Part shown: piece by piece, positions 1-12,500 of the stretch
Layout of the letters: every line of letters starts with the position of its first letter
Numbering within the stretch: position 1 is the first letter of the stretch
NCBI RefSeq assembly: GCF_001640805.2
Contig: NC_066856.1
Location: forward strand, 15,909,087-15,973,086
Direction of reading: 5' to 3'
Origin: Lates calcarifer
Taxonomy: Eukaryota > Chordata > Actinopteri > Centropomidae
Length of the DNA stretch: 64,000 nt
Made by a program: the position numbers and the translations under genes
The notes under the pieces: model-generated
Seen by the model: only the letters and a program-made list of their open reading frames with translations
What the model was told of the DNA's origin: nothing
Database searches by the model: none

Positions 1-860
1 CTATCCTGGAACACACAAGTCTTTGTTGTTTGATCAGCAGTCTGTGCATTGATGGTTGATGGTCACATCTTTACTTGAATTCACTTCTTTTCAACCACAC
101 TACACAGCTTGTGTAGTTGGCGTTTTGGAAGAAAACTATGTTGTTTTTTTCTTATTTTAATCAGGCTTCTTTATGGCATTGGCTTTGCATGGCCTCCTGT
201 TTGGCAAGACATTTACTATGGGTTGGTTTGAGTCCTTTGCTTTTGAAAGATTTACACAGATACGCTCCACTTGTAGATGTATATCATTTAGCTATAGGTT
301 TAGGGGTCCATAGATCTCAATATGTTTTACATTTAACATTCTGCAAAGTGCTCTAAAGTGTATTAGCTGAGCTGTTGTTACGTGCATGCTGAAGCTCTTG
401 AGCAGCGGGTGGGTTAGTTTTCTTTAGATTTGTCATGGGTGGAGCAGCAGGGTAGATAATACTCTTGGATTAATATGAAGTGGAGCTTGGCAGTGGTCAG
501 TCTCTGGAGCCTAGTAAAGAAACTTGATTACTTGGTGGTCTGAAGTGATGTGTGGTCCAAAGGGATGAGGCAGCTGGGGTTAGTCATACAGTTTCCTGCC
601 AGTGCTGATGCTAAAACATACTCTTGCAGGACCAGACTTCTCTAAAACTAAGTATTCATGGTAGTGCACGGTGTATTTGGACAGGCCCAGGTACCTAAAG
701 ATCACACCCTCCCTGTGCAAAGTATCAAATGTCAACATTTCTGTTTGTTTGTGTGTTACATGGCGGGATGGGCCGACAGGACCAAAGACTGTTTACACAA
801 GAATGACATTGCCATACAACTGCTCCATTGTTGTTTTTTCTTCCCTTTGTCCCCTAATAG
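1..860. other. Upstream or intronic sequence of the MED1-like gene, no exon recognised
   Basis: The first MED1-like exon I can place starts at 861 and begins in phase 0, in the middle of the conserved N-terminal region. I searched this stretch for the preceding segment, which in MED1 has a Trp-Ser-Glu-Thr type helix, and found no match followed by a donor site. The first coding exon or exons therefore probably lie outside the window, and this stretch is probably intron. No RNA gene or clear repeat was seen. Confidence 0.5.
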
Positions 861-3800
861 GAGAAATCCAGAGATGAATCCAAACCCTGTGAGCTGCTGG
901 TTAGATCCCTGGAAAGGCTCCAGCAAGAGGTTAATGGTAAATAAACAATATACTGGTGATTCTGTATGTATGCTTTATTGCATGTATTTCATTTTAACTG
1001 TGAGTAAATCAGCCTCTGTATGTTTCAGTGTCCTCTATGAATACCATGAGGTCTCGTCTGGAAATGATAGCCACACAACAAGGGTAAAGAGTTGACTTTT
1101 TCTGTCACTTGTGGCATTTTAGGCTCATGATACTAACCTTCACAGCTGTACCAGATTTATTGGCTTTATTTAGTTTTTAATTAACTAAATCAGCTGTAGG
1201 GTCACCTGTCATTCTATTAATATATTTCGGTGTCACCCATTTTCTTCCATATCCATGTTTCCTATCTAGAATGGGCTTTCATGTTACTGAGGCCACATGC
1301 TACCTCACAGCTGACTTGTTCTACCTGGAGGTGGTGTTGGCGCCATGTGGTGGGGTGGAGGAGGTAAAGGTGGCCCCACATGGAGCACCCCCTGTGGTAA
1401 GTGCATGTTTCCAACAAGCCTTTCACAGCACTCTCCCTTTTACTCTGTGCGTTAATAAAATTGAATTGTTTTGCAGTCCAGCGACTCCCTTCTGCAGCTG
1501 CTGAGGTAGGAGGTAGAGCAATGGTAAATTTAGGTTTTGACATTTCACTTGACGCCAGCAGTGCTGTTATCCCCTAAACTATAGAGACAAAGATGACAAA
1601 AGCCATTTAAATGCTTTCCTACAGATAAATGATTTTGGATCCACATGCTGATTGTACTGCTTCTTGGCTATCCACACAGGTTAAAGAATTTTGCTGACTT
1701 CTCTGTGAAACTGGCAGGTCTCTTTACCCAGTACAACATCCCTGGAGACAAGTACACACTCCTAAAAACATTTCTATCTTGCATAATTTGAGATCTCTTG
1801 TAGTCCTATATTTACTTCCATATTTTTTTCCCCCAGTGAAATCAAATTAAAACTGTTAATGTCTCTGCAACACCTCGGGAGAGACTTGGAGCAGATATCA
1901 CATTTGCCAAGGTGAGCAACATGAAACAAATGCCTAAAAACTTGTTCTGGAGACAGGTTTTGGCAAGTAAGGGAATCAAGTTTGGAATTGGCAGATTGGA
2001 ATTATTGGAGTTTTTCTGTTCTCAGGGCACCAAAGGACTGTGACCCTGAAATGGACATGATTAACAATGGCAGCGTTGGGTGTCTAACAATTGGAAAAGA
2101 AGGTGCAGATGCAAAAATAGCAGTTATCACCACATATTTTCTTTAATTGTTTATATTTTAAATTGACCAAATTTTCTCATTCTAGATTGCCCCTTGACTA
2201 TCCAGTTCTATATCACCCCAACTGATGTGAAGAAAACAGATTCACGTAAGAAGCCAAAACACCTGCCAAATTGCAGACCTGTTAATTTGGCCTCTGAATG
2301 CAGTGTTTGAATGCATGAGGCACATTCTTAAAAGCATGTGAGGGCTTTAAAAGGTCTTAACAAATGTAGAGTTTCTGAATAAGGTCTTGTTTTAACAGAC
2401 ACAAAGGCAGTTGCTCAGGCAGCCCAGGTGACTGTCTGTGCCAGTAATGTGACTCACAAGCTTCAGATGGCATCTGTGATCCCACAGCCTGCACAGCTGG
2501 ATCCCCAGGGGTGACTTGTTATTGTTTAATCTCTCACTCATCAGGACACTATCCATTTTACATTCTGCAGTGAATGTGAATGTCAGTGCCAGTGGTATTA
2601 ATATTGTGTCCTGTGGCAGTTATCCTGTGTTCCTGCCATTGAATGAAGTGGCAAATGAGACACTGCCTGCCTGCTTTCTCCTCAAACTGCAGCCAGCCGT
2701 ACCAATGATGATGTCTTTTGTAAACAAGCTGAGCATAATTACAGGTGTGTTAGCTTTTCCAAGGCAATGTTGCATAAAATATACAGTTTTTCAGTTCTCT
2801 ATTAGAGGAGGAAGTCACTCTCAAGCATCACCCCATCACATACTCTCCTGTTCCTCATCTGTGATATTTCATAGATGTGACTATACCAGATGTTGACCTG
2901 CAGTGGGCACCCTTACCCAAGCTTCTGATGAGAGGGTCACTGAGTCTAAACAACCATGGGGAGAGATTAGATGAGCAGGATACTATTTTTACAGTGGTAT
3001 GTACTGTATGTTTTGCTTTAAAAGATCCACACACTTGTGTTAAGCTCAATACAAAAGGTAATTGGGTTCAGACATAATTATTATGCAAGCTGTAGAGGTA
3101 ATATATTATCTAAAAGGGATCAATTTATTTTCTTTTCAGCCTGTTCCTGGTGATGTGATGCACAGTTATATTCTCCCCGGAGCTGCATGGGAGGCGCCTG
3201 CACAGAGAGGGACAGTGATGGACAGTATTCCCTTCACCCACCCTGCCCATGTTCCGGCTGTACTGGAGCTGCTGCGCCATCAGTGTGTCATTAACCTCCT
3301 GCTGAGGAGCTGTATCAGTTCTCAGTGGGCCAGTCCAGGTAGTTTTAAATTACAAACCCATAAACAATATGTAGATGACTGCAAATTGGACAGGATTTTT
3401 TTTTTTTTTTTTTTTGTGCTCAGTTATATAAGACTTCATTGATGAATCTTGTTATCAGGTTCGGTTTGTGACCTGCACTTTGAAGTCCTTCCAGAGTCTG
3501 ACACCAGCTTTTCTGTGACCTTCAACCCCCCTAGCACCAACTCCCTCGCTGTTTGTGAGCATTTACCACCTGATATTAAGCTTACCACTGTGATATTAAG
3601 TATCACAGTTGATGTGTGAGGCCCTCACAATCTGAAAGATGTTGTTTGATAATTGATTTATTGTTTAAGTCATTTTTCAAACAAAAATGCCAAATGTTCT
3701 CTGGTTTCAGCTTCAAATGTGAAGATTTGATGCTTTTCTTTAGGTTATATTAGTAAACTGGATATTTCTAGACTGTTGGTTGAATAAGGCCCTTTGAATA

Positions 3801-4638
3801 TACCACCTAGGAGTGTGGAATAATTATAATGTGCATTTTCACAATTTTTAAATTTAATTTTTAGTCATATTTTGTACAATTTTAAGGTCAGACAAATGGC
3901 AAATATGATCTGAAAATCTATCAGACTTGTATGACTTGTTGGTGTCTATCTGTACATAGTGCTGGTGAACATATCAGATTCTCATCAGATCACCTGCAGC
4001 TTGTTTGCAGCAGGAACATGTGATCCATCCTTGGATGAATACATCACCACTGTTATGAAGAGGTATGTTAACTTTCCTTGCTCTGCAGTTTTAAGAGAGT
4101 GCATACATGTAACTGACAGCTCTGGGCCTGTCCTCTTAGTGGGATCAGTACTGCTGGAGCGGAAGTTTAAAATGAAGTGATTGGCGTGATGTCTTATCAA
4201 GATCAACAGTTTAAAAAGCTGTAAAAAGTGTAGCCTTAATCTGGTCTCTCTGATGCTGTGTGTCTGTGTCTTTGACTCAGGTGCATGTCCGTTCCTGAGA
4301 CCCTGACGACATTATACAGTAAGCTCGAGGAAATAACCTCTGCCCTACTTTCTCCTGGCCGCCGGGCCACCACTGAAGCCGAAAATGACGAGTCAGCTCC
4401 CAAGAGCGCCACTGTGACGGACACTAACAGCGCCTTGACCGAGATCTCCCAGAGAGCAGCTGTGCCAGAGGACAGCTTCAGCATCTCTGGTTCGGCCCAC
4501 TATGCCATGTCTGTCGCCAATTCTGAGCTTCCTCCTGAAATAAATACGAGTCCTGTTGTCAACCCTTACCCATTCACTCCTGCGGGTGTGTTTCCACATT
4601 GGATTGGCAATAATGGTCAACTCTCAGAGCTAACCTAA
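861..4638 (+). CDS. MED1-like Mediator subunit (short paralogue), 5' end missing
   Basis: Related to Mediator subunit 1, the nuclear coactivator subunit that links nuclear receptors to RNA polymerase II. Fifteen exons join in phase: 861-936, 1029-1083, 1270-1396, 1477-1505, 1680-1751, 1837-1911, 2026-2102, 2186-2245, 2399-2510, 2620-2744, 2890-2996, 3140-3338, 3459-3554, 3960-4062, 4281-4638. They encode 556 residues before a TAA. Matches to the MED1 N-terminal domain include TEATCYLTADLFYLEV, TQYNIPGD, NNGSVGCLT, ETLPACFLLKL, ELLRHQCVINLLLRSC and RCMSVPETL. MED1 itself continues for roughly another thousand residues of low-complexity tail with the nuclear-receptor LXXLL boxes. This protein stops about 100 residues after the conserved domain and lacks that tail. 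LXXLL-like strings occur inside the domain (LLQLL, LPKLL), but they are probably buried. The acceptor at 2620 was chosen over an earlier AG at about 2569 because only 2620 keeps the frame. Probably a fish-specific MED1-like paralogue; exact orthology is inferred. Confidence 0.85.
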
Positions 4639-4688
4639 ACCTGTTGGTGATGTTCTGAAGTGTTTTTATTATTTTTTCTAAAGAAGTG

Positions 4689-4694
4689 AATAAA
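4689..4694 (+). terminator. Poly(A) signal of the MED1-like gene
   Basis: AATAAA lies about 50 bases after the MED1-like stop codon, giving a very short 3' UTR. It is the first canonical signal on this strand. A second AATAAA in the AT-rich stretch near 5002 could be an alternative. Confidence 0.6.
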
Positions 4695-6060
4695 TGTTCT
4701 GGTAAAGCAGCTGTTTTCTTCACATGTCAAAGCTTAGTTTATATTTGGTCTTCTTTTTTTGTCTGAAGATGCTGTGAAACTGCAGAAGTTTAAATTTGTT
4801 AGTGTATGATCTCCGCCATCTCCTGAAAAACACTGAAGTGTTTCTTACTATGCATTCCAGTGTGGCAGAGATTGCTGGCTGTAAAAGTTTTGAGGTTTGG
4901 CATTTGACCTCTCTCAGACAGCCAAGAGCCCAGTTGATTGGTACCATGTGAGCCAATCAGACATTGTTAAAGTGCATAACGCATTCTCGTAATTGCTCAT
5001 AATAATAAAGTAGAGATCAACACACTACATATTAAAATTAGAAGTAGCTCTGTTGGGTGCACAAATAACATCAAGGATACAGCTTGATGGCAACACATCA
5101 ACACATCTAGAAATGTATTATAGTTCTTAAGCACTTTCAGTCACTGAGTCACTTTTTCCTTTGAGAAAATAAAGCTTTGCACAATAAAGAAATGACATTT
5201 GGTGTGAAAGTGTGGGAGTTGAATGCCTCTGTGGAATGGAAACTCCACCACGGTAACAAATCTCCCGATTACCGCTGAGCACCCTTTGCACGATTCTGCT
5301 TTTCCTGGGTGACAGCCAAGACTGCTACCAATATAGCACAAATATGACTAGTCTGTGTACTATCAAATATTCTGCCATCTGATGCAGAGAAGCAAAAAAA
5401 CATACCTACATGAATCTCCATCATGTAGAAGAAGAGAAGTTGCCTTTTGTGGACATAAGATGAAATTCTTGGTGCTACATTAACCTCTGTATCTCGTTAC
5501 AGAATATAGGTCTGTACAGACAAAAATACCATTTTATTCCAGTGTTAAGCCCACCATAAATCTATTGGCTGTGTGCATTTAGAAAGGAATTTAACATGTA
5601 TTCACAATATTAAGTCAACTGTCAACAGCTGACAACTGGTTTTATCCTGTGCCTTCACTTCTAGATATCCAATGGCCTGTATAGCTGCTAATTATAGAGA
5701 CATTCCAACATGTGTGGTTGAACTATCCTCTTCTGTCAGTAAGCCTTCATCCTTAGAATATATGTGAGCTTATGTGTCCTCAGTTCTGATTGGTGGAGAA
5801 TGACTCTGGGAAAATATACCTGTGATGACTTAACATTTAAAAATGAAAGAGATTCAAGTCTGTCACCTCAGTGCTACAGACTGATATGAGTGTTTTGAAC
5901 AAGAATACAAGGTAGTTATATCATGAAACAAACTGTCCTCTTTTCTAATGTACATTATAAGAGCAATGAGTCACTCGTGTGCAACAATGTGTCGTAATGT
6001 GTTGTAATTTCAGGCACAGCCACGGCCTGTCTTTGCCTTATCTTTTTTTAACATCCACAT
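4695..6060. other. Intergenic stretch, nothing recognised
   Basis: Lies between the MED1-like poly(A) signal and the presumed fbxl7 leader. Only short chance reading frames in both strands; no protein family, RNA gene or clear repeat could be identified. Confidence 0.5.
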
Positions 6061-6511
6061 CTCCCTCCCTGGTCTGCGGTCTCTTTAAATCCAGATCCAG
6101 TGTGGAGGAGAGAGCTGTGCTGTCCTCACAAAGTTTGTCTGGCCGCTGTGATTGCTCGCACACTCTGCCTGATAAACAGCTGCTTACCATTTAGGGCACT
6201 TCACAAAGTTCCCCCCTCAAAAACTCCTCGAAATTGGGATTTTCTTTTATGTACGACTCTCTAGCTGTGTCTGTGGATGTTCAGATATAGAAAGTCTGCA
6301 CCGCTGGAAGCTCGAGTCTGGATTCTAGGTTTGCGTAATGCTGAGGCGTCCTCTGTTCAACATCTGGATTAACTATTTGGAGTCAGAGCTAACGGCCCTA
6401 CACAAAACCCTTGACTGTCTAGCCTATCTTTATGGAAAGACTGTCTTTTTCTCTGGAATTTAACTCCTTTTGACAACCCGCGTCTTGGGCATAGATTATG
6501 TATTCTTTAAA
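6061..6511 (+). promoter_or_regulatory. fbxl7: Presumed fbxl7 promoter and 5' leader
   Basis: This is the block directly upstream of the fbxl7 start codon. It is richer in G+C than the flanks and contains an in-frame stop before the ATG. A CTCTTTAAATCC stretch near 6083 could act as a weak TATA-like element. The transcription start cannot be placed from sequence alone, and further noncoding exons may exist upstream. Confidence 0.3.
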
Positions 6512-9500
6512 ATGGGTGCGAACAATGGAAAACAGTATGGAAGCGAGGGTAAGTGCTGCAATTACTACTTTTAAACAAGTTTTATTTGAATTCCACTTTG
6601 AAGAGCGAGTTTTTATCAAACTTCCCTGCTCTAGTAAGGTAAAGAGAGGCTATCATGTTACAGTTATTTGGGACAGTTTCTCATTTGTGTCCGGCTAAAC
6701 TAAAAATAGAAAACAATGTGCAGTTATTGGTCTGTAGCTTCCTTGAGGTTAACTCTAGACATCAGTTAGCTAGCTTAAAACTAGCACTATTCCCTCTATA
6801 TCTCCAATGTCTTACAATGAGTGTTGTCTTTTCTTGAGTTGACTTTAACTTATACCATATTCCATTCAAAAATCCTCACACTCTAAAGGACGTGTGTTGC
6901 TATGAAGCTAACAGCTACTTCTGACCATTAATTGCGTACTTTTTAATACTTTTTAAAGATGTGCAACGTTTATATTCTACCCATAAGATACAGAGTGACA
7001 TCTAGTGGTCATGTTGTAAGCACTTTTTAAAAAATGAACTGTTTCTTATTGTACTGTTCAGCATAAAAATTGAACAAAAACTCCTATAGCTGCTATCAGG
7101 CCATGCACATTTACATTTATTACCCACATTTTCTCAAGTAATTTAGCTTCCATTGTCTGCAGCCACAGTTAATGTCAGTTTACATTGTGCTACAATAAAA
7201 TAGTATGAACTATCATGTCCAAAAACTTGAAAAGTTGTTATTTGACATGCAAGTATCAGGCTCTTGAGATGAAGTTGTTAGCAGATGTGATGTTTTCAAT
7301 CTGTAATAAAGTCAGTTTGAATCAAATATCATCTCACATAGTAATGGCTGACTCGGCAGGGCAGCAGGTTCACCAGACAACACCTAGTAGCCTAATTTAT
7401 GGCTTGTTTTTAAAGTAAAAGTGCATCCCTGCACATTTAGTGGAGGTGGGTCAAAGGACATGAGTGTTTAGGTATGTGGGCACTTAGTCATTCTTATCTT
7501 GATAAGAGCCAATTCCAGAGATTTTTGTCCACAATTCCCTATTCTACTATTGTGTGATTTGGAAGCCATTTTGTGTGTACACATACACTCCAATGCCATG
7601 TGATTGTTGTATATCTTGTACTATATACTTTAGACATATTGAAAAGAAACAAAACAGCTGTAATAATGAATGACAACAGGTGTCAGTAACAACTTCTCCT
7701 GAGATGATTATGTTTGATGAAACTGATTTCTTCAAAATTAACAGTAATATTTTCATTGAATAAGTGATTTATGATGTTTATTAGATCTCTTGTGGCTGAT
7801 TGTTAGATGTTGTCATTGGGTGGAGTTCAAGAGCCAAGGGTTTCTCAGTGGACAGGTTGTCTAAAATGATAAACTTGACTTGCACAGCAGATATTCTGGA
7901 TCATAAGGAAAATGCAAATACCTCTGGTGCAAGTATCCTTTCTTATTTGTTCATGACAAATGACAAATGTTGACAAAATCTGGCCTGTTACCTCATTATC
8001 AATAATGTGCCAATGCTGGACTACAGGACCAAAAAAGAGTACTTTGTAATGTGATGATTTTGGCCAAGCAGGCATTCACTGTCCATCTTACAGCCAGAAG
8101 ATAAATTCAGATGTTTATTTTTTCACCCCGCTGGAATGCAGTTTAAACCCAGGGAGAGACAATATTACACATTTTTAATGATATTATGATGACCAAAATC
8201 TGGATCTGTTGAGCCTCATACCATAATATTGATAAAAATCTCCAAACATAGCATTAATGATCCTGGACTATCAGCTCAGCAGGAAAATCACACACACCCT
8301 CACTACTATGGTTAGACAAGCATGTTACCCTTCCTAGTATCCATTATGTCCTCTCTCACCCCTCTGTCCTACTGTCTTTTTCATCTAAGATGTAATCTTG
8401 GGCATTACTTACTCTGAAAAAACTGTGGCCCGGCTCTACCAAACACATCATTTCTGTCTCCAGAGCAGAAATGTTTGTATAAATAACATTCCAATGTGCT
8501 CTCTTCCTAAGTCAATAAGTGCAGAGAAAAGATTGGAACTCATGATGTTAAAAATAACATGTGGACCAGCTCCACCTATGAATCCAGCCTGTTAAGGTAC
8601 ATGAACAGATTCTATCAAAGGTTTGTCTTTTTACTTGCATGTTCACGTTTTCCTTGAATTGAATTTGCAATAGAAGCACCTTTCTTCACTCAAATCTAGT
8701 TAATAGTCTTTAGTCAGGTGGGAAAAGTAAATGGGAAAATAATACCTTGCTACAGTCAGTATTTGACAAACCCTCATAACTTCTACTGAAACAGTCTTTT
8801 GTGCTTTTTGTTGATGTGACATCACCACATGTTAAGACAATGATGGCAAACTACCCCTATGAAAACATCCTTTGTGTGCTCACAATGATTAATTTGATGA
8901 GTTTGAGGTTGAAAACATCCAGCTTAGGTTTTTGGTTTCTGGTTTTAAGTGCAGAGACACATGAAGACATTTTGGCGTAAGCAAGAAAAGCAAGTGCTTA
9001 AACATTTTCTAATGAATAATTTTGGAGATAAAAGTGACCATGCACATGTCAGCAATTATTGGTCTTCAGATGTGGGGTTTGGAGAAGCTGGAACAAGAGA
9101 ATATTGGCATTAGACTAAAACCGATTGATCAAATATCAAAATAGTTACCAAATAATGTTATGTTGATCGACTATATCGTTGATTGGGCGAGTAGTTCATG
9201 TTGATTCCCTCATGCTTGAGTATACAGTATGACTGCAATGTGAGAATGGCAGACCCTGCCACCAACAATGAAAACTACTGAACAGTTACAAAATTGAAAA
9301 ACACATTGGATTGTTGTTGGTGAAAAATGCTGACAGCTAGAAGTCATACAATCTGTTATTGATTTCATGATAATCATACGGTATTGTAACTTTAATGTTC
9401 ACGCTATCATACATGGCATTTATTCAAAGTATTGTCATCTCACTAAAGAAATCATTGTGTGGTATTTCAGATATCATCATCTTGATAGTGTCTAGACCAG

Positions 9501-12500
9501 TGTCTTATTTACAAGTGCAGAATTCTACAGTCCATTGGTCCACATCTGTTTTCAAGTGTGATTCCACAATTAATTACACTCTGGTCACAACTATGCAGCA
9601 GCCCTCCACCAACACATTATATAAGCATAAGACAGGAAGCAGGAGCTTTTCTGAAAAGTTGTTTTTCCATGAAAGATCCACATGCGTCAACCAAACAGCC
9701 CTGCAGAGTTCCCCATGCTGAGGACAGAAATCCTGTTACCAGCTAAATATTAAAATACATTTGGCTCATCCTGACCCAGCCTCATCGCTTTCTGCTCTGC
9801 TTAGATGTTAGAAAAGTGGAAACTCCTCATGAATATCTGAGTCATTTCTAGGAGCAATAGCAGATGTGGTGGCTCAGTGATGTCACCACCAAATGTCATT
9901 CATACTCATACCATATGTGCTGCACTGGTTTTATATTATTTTACATGCATCTGTGTGATCATGTGTCTTTGGTGTGGCTGAATATGGGGACACAGGTTGC
10001 GTTTTCTCTCTCCCTGCACAAGCTTTCGTATTTACTGCTTATTTCAGTAGCTGTCTGTTCTGTTTAGGTGGCTGACTTGATGTGCATGTGGGTGTGACTG
10101 TTTGGGAATACCTCTTCAGCCTGTCGTGCTGGGTGAAAGGCACATACTTAGTCTCAGGAAAGCCACAAAGCTGCATTTATGAACTGACAGAGGAATGAAA
10201 TGCCATAAACAACTACTCCACAGACAGGCTGCAGTCACCATGGCAGTCAAGCCTGCTGTGCTCCGGCAGCAGAGGCAGACATTCAAAAGAATATGTCTTT
10301 GAAATTTAGCTCTCCTGTGTGACCGTATAGAAATCCAAATCCTAAATCCAATAATGCAAGTGTAGCTCATAAAAGAAGAGCTGTATTTTCATGTAAACTC
10401 AATAAAAATCACTTTGATGTGGCACTTGTGAGACTGTACAGAGTCTCACAAGTGCCACATCAAACTGATGATACATATAATTATCATTCATTAAAGAGAG
10501 TGATAGCTTGTATCTTGTGCAGGAGTGTTTCCACACTCGGCCTCCGTGGAAGTGAAGGCTGAAAGGGGATTTTGGGAGACTTTTATTCTTCTTCCAAATA
10601 TCAAAAAGAAACGGACACTTACTCAAACAAACCAGCAGAGACTTTGTGCATCTGCCAAGGCTAACCATTCATCCAAAATTGAGAAACATAAAAGTCATGA
10701 AAGCAGAGAATGATGAGCTTTATATTTCCTTGCACTTCATACCTCCTTACCATATTAAATACATCATGAAAACATGATTTCACCTCATCTTGGACAGAAA
10801 CTCTTCAGGATTTAAACATAAAATGTGTGTTTTTATATGACAAGAATTGATTTCCAAAGGCAAACTCTCAATTCGACAAAGGAAAACGTTAAATTCAGGT
10901 TAATGTTTTTCAGTCAACATTAAAGTCATCTTAAAGTTGCCATACTGTGTCCCAACAGTCTTGTTTTTCTTCCCATTTACCCTGCAGGTAAAGGGAGCTC
11001 AAGCATCTCTTCTGACATAAGTTCGAGCACAGATCACACACCAACTAAAGCTCCAAAGAATGTGGCTACCACCGAAGGTAAGGCATCTGGTGCTCATTAA
11101 CCAAACTCCCCTCCCTTCTTCTTTCCCTCCTCTTCTTCTTTTTCTCCTCCCGCCCTTCTCTTTCTCCTCCTCATCCACTTTCTGTGCTGCCTATTTTTGG
11201 AGAGAAACCTGTGTGTTCCTGGGATAACCCTAAATTGAAAACAAACTCACAGCTCCCATCAGAACCCAGAAAGCAAAGGCATTTCTTGGGCTTTGCTTTA
11301 GAGGAAGAAAAAAAACCCACCTCTGGCTTCTCATTGTGGAAGAATGCTTATCTAAACTGTGGTCGTATCAGGCTCAAAGCATTGCAGAGGAGGGAGGGAG
11401 GTTCGTGTGCTTGAGAGAGGAGAGCAAGAGGGATTTTGCTGGAGATGGAGAAGGTGTGGGGAGTTAAAATGGGTGAAAGAGAGCTTCACCTTCTGCTCAG
11501 AGGCTGTTGTTACTCCTCTCTATGCAGCTCTCTGGCTCCCTCTCTCCTCCCTAGCCTCCTGCCTGCCCAGGCAATCGTCCAACCCTGGCAGAGTTAATGT
11601 AGGGAACTGCTCCTCTTTGTCAGGAGTGTATGTGTTATGAATGTAAACTGTGTGCTCACTCTAATGGCTCAGAAATACTTTGCAGCTGACAGATGCCTTT
11701 TGAAGCCTCCTGTCAGCAGCTGTCTTGAATGTGGATCAGTCTGATACATTTTTAACAATCTGTCAGTCAGAGCAGCAGTTTTTTTTTATTTCAACAGAAC
11801 TGAATAAACAAAAGCATTACAGTCCCAGGTGCTGCATACCCACTGTCTTGTAAAAACGCTGAATCTGAGCTAGTGCTCTGTAAGGATTGTAAGGATATAA
11901 ACATTTGTACTTTTTGTACAGCTTCACTGTAAGGATATATTCTACTTTTCAGCAAAGCAAAGCATCGAGTTGAAAACAAAACATTTACACAGTATCATCT
12001 CAAGTTGAAAAACATCATTCATTTCAAGTTTTGTTTATGTCCTCCATCTCCAATATTAACTCCCCTTTTAGCTTTGTTTTGGTCCTCACCAGCTTCTGAG
12101 AAAAATATCTTGCTCTTTAGCTGCTAAATGCTATGTTTACCAGCTAGTAGATAACTTTATCTGTGTGTTTTTAGTGAATTTCTTGAGAGGGTTCCACTCT
12201 ATCGCTGCTGATGTCAGATGCTCCATAAAACTGAAGTGAGCTTAAGAGCTGGATGATAATTTTCTGTGGGTCTGTTACTTTGAATGATAAATTTCAGATT
12301 ACATAGCGTCATTTGATCCATGATTAATATAACATTTTTGATGAGGGCATCTTTAAGCGCTGCAGTTCTTGTTAGCTTAATAGCCCCTTTTTAAATATGT
12401 CTTGGCTAATATCACCTATCACTGAAAAGGTCAAACATGACAATATGTAGCATCCTGCAGCTCATTTACCATATATCTCACTGCTTACAGGTTTCGGGAG

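Noticed and set aside
658..1095. 145-codon frame at the start of the window
   Set aside because: It crosses the two short MED1-like exons in the wrong frame; the exon frame matches the family and the splice phases.
2569..2619. Earlier acceptor giving a VNVNVSASGINIV peptide in the MED1-like gene
   Set aside because: The CTGCAG acceptor near 2569 produces a frameshift and stop with the upstream exon; the acceptor ending at 2619 keeps frame and family alignment.
10413..10464. Calling the hairpin a microRNA gene
   Set aside because: Perfect pairing with no bulges, a very short loop and no flanking stem are unlike typical animal pri-miRNAs; kept only as an inverted repeat.
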